Shown one piece after another: positions 58,945 through 64,000 of a DNA stretch of 64,000 bases; position 1 is the first letter of the stretch, and each line of letters begins with the position of its first letter. Origin of the DNA: Rhizophagus irregularis (Eukaryota > Glomeromycota > Glomeromycetes > Glomerales > Glomeraceae); contig NC_089456.1 of the NCBI RefSeq assembly GCF_026210795.1, forward strand, positions 1,552,501 to 1,616,500, given 5' to 3'. The translations under genes and the position numbers were made by a program. Below the pieces are notes generated by a model. That model saw nothing but the letters and a program-made list of their open reading frames with translations. It made no database searches and was not told where the DNA came from.

Positions 58945-61673
58945 ATGGCTCAAAGTAATGATAAAGGTAAAAAGCATAGTAGCATGAATATTTGATACAA
59001 ATTAATCGAAATTTTACAACCAATTTGCAATATAATATACTAGTTTCTAGTAGTACTGAAGAATTTGAAGGAAATAACATCAAGAAATTGAAAGGTAAAT
59101 ATAATATCCAAAATATTTGAAGTATTGAAATTTTTTTAATTATTAAGAAAATTATTTAAATATTATTGAACTTTTAATATTCACATTTAATGATTAATAA
59201 TACTATAGTTGGTAAGTTGTCAGTTTTTTATTTTTTACTGTATTTTGCTTAATATTCCAATAACTAAATTCCTATTTAATAATTAATTAATATAGAAAGT
59301 AAGTAATAATATTTGATTATGCTTATTAGTAATATTTACATATAATTCAGACTAATTATATTCTTTATTTAAATGATTTAGATTGTAAGTGATATATTTA
59401 ATTTATATTTAATTGCAGTATTTGCAGTATATACATTTATTTTGATATTTACATTTAATTAATTAATAATTAATATTACTACAGGGTGTAAGTTATATAT
59501 TATCATTATCTATATTTCTGTCATTTATATAATTTAAAATTAATAAAATTTTTCATTTGAAAAATTTTTTAATAATATAGTTTGTAAGTTATGAGTTTTT
59601 TATTTAATTCTATTATTACATATTTATACATATAATCTAAATTAATTAAATTCAAATTATTTATAACATAGATCGTAAGTTATTTATTTAATTCTATCAT
59701 TACATAATTATATAATATTTACGTATAATTTAAACTAATTAATTCTTTATTTGAAAATTATTTAATAATATAAAGCGTAAGTTATTTATTTAATTCTATT
59801 ATTACAATTTATATAATATTTACGTATAATTTGAACTAATTAAATTCTTTATTTGAAAATTATTTAATAATATAGAGCGTAAGTTATTTATTTAATTCTA
59901 TTATTACAATTTATATAATATTTACGTATAATTTGAACTAATTAAATTCTTTATTTGAAAATTATTTAATAATATAGGGAGTAAGTTATTTATTTAATTC
60001 TATTATTACAATTTATATAATATTTACGTATAATTTAAACTAATTAAATTCTTTATTTGAAAATTATTTAATAATATAGATCGTAAGCTATTTATTTAAT
60101 TCTATTACAGTATTACACATGTATTTATAATTTATACTATCCAAATTTTTATTTGAAATTGTCTAATGACATAGTCCGTAAGTTATTTATTATTCAATTC
60201 TATCATTGCATATTAATAAAATTTTACTAACTAAATTCTTTATTTAATAATATAGCATGTAAGTTATAGTTATTTCTATTATATATATTTATTTGATAGT
60301 TTTTATAAATTTAATTTATTTAATTCTCTATATAAAAAAAATATCTGGTGATTTACTTTAGTCGGTAAGTTATAATAAATTATTAATTTATTTTATATAT
60401 ATTTATGGAATGAAAAACTAAGGTTTATATTTTATTAAATTTCTATTTAAATTTTAGAGTAAGTATTGACATTTAATTTTTAAACTTTAAATTTTAACAT
60501 AATTAATATAATTTTTAATTATTTAAATTATAGATTTGGAGAAAGTGAAAATGTAATTTTAAATGAGTTTATTTCTGCGAAAATGTTAAAATGGTTTCCT
60601 TATAATAAATTTAATAATGTTGAATATCTTGATAAAGGGGGATTTGGTACTATATATAAAGCTATTTGGAAAGATAAGAATAAAGCAGTAGTTCTTAAAA
60701 GCCTCAATAATATGAATGAAAATTCAAATGATTTTTTAAATGAGGTATAATATTACATTATTTATTTTTTAATTCAAATAATAATTATTTTTGCTAATAT
60801 CTAATTTTATTTTTATAGTGGAAGTATCATCAAAGTTTAGATTCATATCGGTTTATTAAATTATATGGATTCACAAAAGATCCAGTTACTTCTGATTATA
60901 TGGTAGTAATGGATTATGCAAATAAAGGTAATTTAAGAGGAAATTTGACAATAGTAGTAAAGTATGATTGGAATCAAAAATTACATATAATATATAAAAT
61001 TATTTTTGGGCTTAACCATATACATAAACAAAATCTCATTCATTGTGATCTTCATGATGGCAATATTTTAAATCATAATGATAAGTATAAGGATGAAATT
61101 TATATTAGTGACTTAGGATTATGTAGACCTGTAAAATCATTTTTTAAAAAGGATGATATTTATGGTGTTATGCCATTTATGGCACCTGAAGTTTTGAGAG
61201 GTAAATCTTACACTCAAGCTAGTGATATATATAGTTTTTCTATGATTATGTGGGAATTTACATCTGGAGTTCCACCATTTAATGATAGAGAACATGATCT
61301 TCAACTTAGTTTTAGTATTTGTAAAGGTGAACGACCTGAAATTCCTGAAAATACTCCACAATGTTATGTAGATTTGATGAAAAAATGTTGGGATGAAGAT
61401 CCATTAAAAAGACCATCATCTGAGGAAGTATTAAATACTATTGAAAAATGGATTTTTATTCCTAATCGGATTAATATTAATGAAGAATTAATAAACCAAA
61501 TTATGGAATTTATAAATGCACCAATTGAGCATAAAAACCCTATTACTGAATTTCATTCACAAGCATGTTATACGAGTCGCTTACTTAACTTTACTAGTAA
61601 GAAATTGAATGACATTCTAAAAAGTGAATGTTTGGATTGCATAGTTAATGATATGAATTCATTTGGTATGTAA
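58945..61673 (+). CDS. TKL-family protein kinase with a microexon-like 5' region
   Basis: The kinase body is clear. Exon 60534-60744 has LKWFPYNKFNNVEYLDKGGF (glycine loop) and VVLKSL (Lys). After a phase-0 intron at the family's conserved site after LNE, exon 60819-61673 has the loop IHCDLHDGN, SDLGL (DLG replacing DFG), FMAPEVL and SDIYSFSMIMWE, plus a 60-residue tail ending VNDMNSFGM. Upstream, the inferred exons 58945-58966 (MAQSNDK) and 59044-59094 (SSSTEEFEGNNIKKLK) splice in frame. Between them and the kinase exon lies the array of 14 intron-like units. The start at 58945 is inferred; a gene beginning at the ATG near 60583 is the conservative alternative. The CxxC knuckle of the tandem kinases is absent. 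All catalytic residues are present. Confidence 0.75.
59095..60533 (+). repeat. Array of 14 intron-like units flanking 3-nt putative microexons
   Basis: Twelve sites show an acceptor AG, exactly three bases, then GTAAGT or GTAAGC. The triplets are TTG 59209, AAA 59296, ATT 59382, GGT 59485, TTT 59581, ATC 59672, AGC 59876, GGA 59978, ATC 60080, TCC 60175, CAT 60256 and TCG 60362. Two more sites have a single base (C at 59776, where TATAG has become TATAA, and A at 60458). Intervals between the sites are 75-114 bp, like normal introns here. Units from 59680 to 60080 repeat every 102 bp, nearly identical outside the triplet. Most introns contain ACTAA(T/A) 20-40 bp before the acceptor, a branch-point-like motif. 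An additional TTGCAG/TATTTGCA/GTATAT site lies at 59413-59432. Confidence 0.75.
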
Positions 61674-63284
61674 TATATAATATACAAAAAAAGTAATTTA
61701 CAAATTATTTTGTATAAAATTAATTAATTATTTAACAATTTAGATGTTAAATCAGACAAAACTAATTAATTTTTTGTTATTTGTTCAGTCGATTAGGAGA
61801 GATTTTAGTGACCAATATTTTTATGAAACATTCAATATTTAAATCATTAATACCAGTAGCATTAATTCCTATTGGTTACCGCAGTATTCCTAATGACTGA
61901 AATATAACTCAGTTTTGGATGGGTATGTAGTAAGTCTTCGACCGATATCTCACTTTCACATATCAAATAATTATATTTTTTAAATTTTTTTTATATAAAT
62001 ATTACTTAAGTATTATGCATTTAACAGAAATTGTTTTTTATTTTATCTTATTAGAATTATTTCAACACTAAGGCTAGAGTAGTAAATATTTCACAATATC
62101 TTAGTTTGTAATTTAAATAATTCCTGATATTTTGTACCTTATCCAAATACTTTAAATTATTAAATTTGGCTTTAATTACAATAATTACAATATATGTATT
62201 TTAAATTAAAAACTAAGTTGTTAACATGATATCACTTGACAGTAAAAAAAATAAAATAAAATGAAATAATCTCAATCTATCTAATATAACTATCAATTAA
62301 TCATCAAGAGGCTAAGTATAAGGTTAGATTCCTTGTCGATCAAGTGGACGGGCGTAATTCCGGCCTGCCGATCTTATTTATTACAGCGCATGACATCATA
62401 ATGACTATTTACAAAATTAATAAAAAAGATTAATTAATTTATTATAAGCAAGTTAATTTTGTTTCGGTTAGGATTCCGTATATATTAATTAGGATTCAGT
62501 ATATATTAAGTATTATTAAATCATGTTATTTTTAATATCTCAAATATTTTACAGTATCTTTTTAATTATACTAATTTTTCATGATAAAAGTCATGATTAC
62601 ATTTTAGTCCCTATATAATTAAAAATTCTTTCCTCAATAATCTTGAAAAATAAAGTAAACTACTGATGATAATCCGCTAAAACTACGAATAATCTAAAAA
62701 CAATAAAACCATAAAATATGATTTAATATATAGTGATACAGTAGTTGATAAGAAAATCAAATTATGCAAACGATAAAATATAATAGTTAATTATGAATAA
62801 TCGATATAAGCCTGAATCCCCAAAATCAATTCTTTATGAAAAGAAAAAATCTTTTAAAGTTGGCTGAAAAAATAGAAATGATGCTATGAATTTACTGATT
62901 AACCATAAAAATCTATAGGTCAAGCGCAGACGCAATACGTTACACAATTCAAAGTTATTTATATAGAGGTAGTCTAGTCGTGACATTGAATTTTTTTAAT
63001 TATATTTAAAATAAAAAAAAATTGAGATCACTTGACATTTTTAATCAACAAATAAAAAAATGACTTTTTTTTATTAAAATTATCAAACTTGATGTTTTTA
63101 ATGTCTTGTTTATCTAGAATAATAAAAATAATAAACTTCATAATTAAATAGCTAAAAATATTTAGAATAATAAATGTTCACAATATACAGTAAAAAAAAG
63201 TAGTTTATAATTATAAAAACTCACGTTGTCTTAAAGAACCCTAATTAAATTATTCACTTCGATAAATGATCAACATTAATAAGT
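61674..63284. other. Intergenic, no gene seen
   Basis: AT-rich, stop-dense. GCGTAATTCCGGCCTGCCG near 62353 recalls the TAATTCTGGCC motif inside the hAT element at 35945-37031 and may be MITE debris. AGGATTCCGTATATATTAAT and AGGATTCAGTATATATTAAG are a local direct repeat near 62470-62510. Confidence 0.4.
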
Positions 63285-63285
63285 T

Positions 63286-63345
63286 TTGTGCGACATGCGT
63301 AATCGGAATTCATACTCATAAAAATTAACTTAATTCGACATAATT
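63286..63345 (+). promoter_or_regulatory. Shared F-box upstream element, copy 4 (diverged)
   Basis: TTGTGCGACA (63286-63295) and then TAATCGGAATTCATACTCATAA lie about 104-112 bp before the ATG at 63399. The TCGGAAT arm is kept while the second arm has decayed. Confidence 0.5.
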
Positions 63346-63398
63346 TAAAATTAATAACTCCCCTTTTTTTCTTTTTTCGTAACACTTCTTTTACAATA

Positions 63399-64000
63399 TG
63401 ACATGTTCAAAAATATTCTCAGGAGATTTACCTGAATTAACAAATGAAATTATACAATATTTTCAGAATGATATTTCATCATTGTATTCATGTATTTTAG
63501 TTAATAGATTATGGTGTCATTTAGCAATTCCATTATTATGGGAAGACACATTTTCAATTGAAGAACCTAAAAATTATCATTTCATTGAAATTTATTTACA
63601 ATATTTAGAAGAAAATGATAAAGAAAAATTACAAGATTATGGTATTAATAAAAATTTATTTCCTTTAAATAATACATTATTCAATTATCCTGGTTTCATT
63701 AAACATTTAAATACATGGGATATTATATCAACTATTAAAATGTGGGTTACAGCCATTAGAAATTTATCAACTGGAGAAATTAGAAATCAATCAAATCAAT
63801 CTGACCTTTTAAAATTTATATATAAATCATTATTTAAAATATTTATTGAAAGAGAAACAAATTTAAATACTTTTGATATTTTTATTTTTTCAAATGATGA
63901 TTGTGATTATTTTAATATTGCTTTTAAATTAATTTTACAAAATCAAAGTTTCATTCATAATATCAAAATTTTAAATTTCTCCATTTATCCATTATGTATA
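63399..64000 (+). CDS. F-box protein, 5' part only (runs off the window)
   Basis: The frame is open from ATG at 63399 to the last base. It starts MTCSKIFSGDLPELTNEI, followed by YFQNDISSLYSCILVNRLWC and LAIPLLWEDTF, the same F-box as in the other three genes. The later NYPGFIKHLN and SFIHNIKILNF blocks also match. The C-terminal leucine-rich part is outside the window. It is a fourth member of the local F-box group and probably intact as far as it goes. Confidence 0.85.

Noticed and set aside
59413-59432. An 8-nt exon TATTTGCA within the microexon array
   Set aside because: Its donor GTATAT is weaker than the GTAAG of all other units, and its length would shift the frame; mentioned only as an extra site.

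Overview
The window looks like nuclear DNA of an arbuscular mycorrhizal fungus, most likely Rhizophagus irregularis or a close relative. This is an inference from strong AT-richness, many short introns, dense DNA-transposon debris and several gene families known to be hugely expanded in that lineage. Those families are tyrosine-kinase-like (TKL) kinases with an N-terminal CxxC...WCxxC motif, F-box proteins, WD-repeat ion channels, Crinkler-type proteins and cytochrome P450s. No rRNA gene, tRNA gene or CRISPR array was recognised.

Layout. (1) 1-18 kb is a kinase cluster. It holds the 3' end of one TKL kinase (1-824) and three kinase units in tandem (8296-12513), the last nearly identical to the first. 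The 3' flanks of the two near-identical copies are also duplicated (5762-6480 against 12700-17460). Each duplicate has since taken different transposons: a hAT element (1567-4622) and a 1-kb TIR element in one, a Ginger-like element with a ten-copy 62-bp satellite (13256-16379) in the other. (2) 17.6-38 kb carries a decayed Tigger-like fragment, two F-box genes (20401, 32557), a seven-exon WD/TRP-like channel gene (24275-28385) with one apparent frameshift, and many MITEs and tandem repeats. (3) 38.4-43.1 kb has a wax-synthase/MBOAT-like acyltransferase and a complete seven-exon cytochrome P450 in divergent orientation. (4) 43-54 kb has a hAT MITE, a Crinkler-like fossil, a Helitron helicase scrap, a bromodomain-PD-(D/E)XK gene interrupted by a hAT MITE, and a third F-box gene. 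(5) 54-64 kb is mostly non-coding. It has a poly(A)-tailed retroposed insert (57382-58718), a fifth kinase gene (58945-61673), and the start of a fourth F-box gene that runs off the window.

Most unusual signal. The 5' part of the last kinase gene (59095-60533) is an array of 14 intron-like units. Twelve consist of a TAG or CAG acceptor, exactly three bases, and a GTAAGT/C donor, repeated about every 80-120 bp with ACTAAT-like branch-point motifs between them. It reads as a chain of single-codon microexons, or as a tandem expansion of an intron.

Other notable points. A shared upstream motif, TGTGCGACA plus a TCGGA/TCCGA arm, sits 88-113 bp before all four F-box start codons. The phase-compatible spacing of the three tandem kinases would allow one multi-kinase transcript. 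The MITE in the bromodomain gene carries splice sites that would remove most of it in frame.
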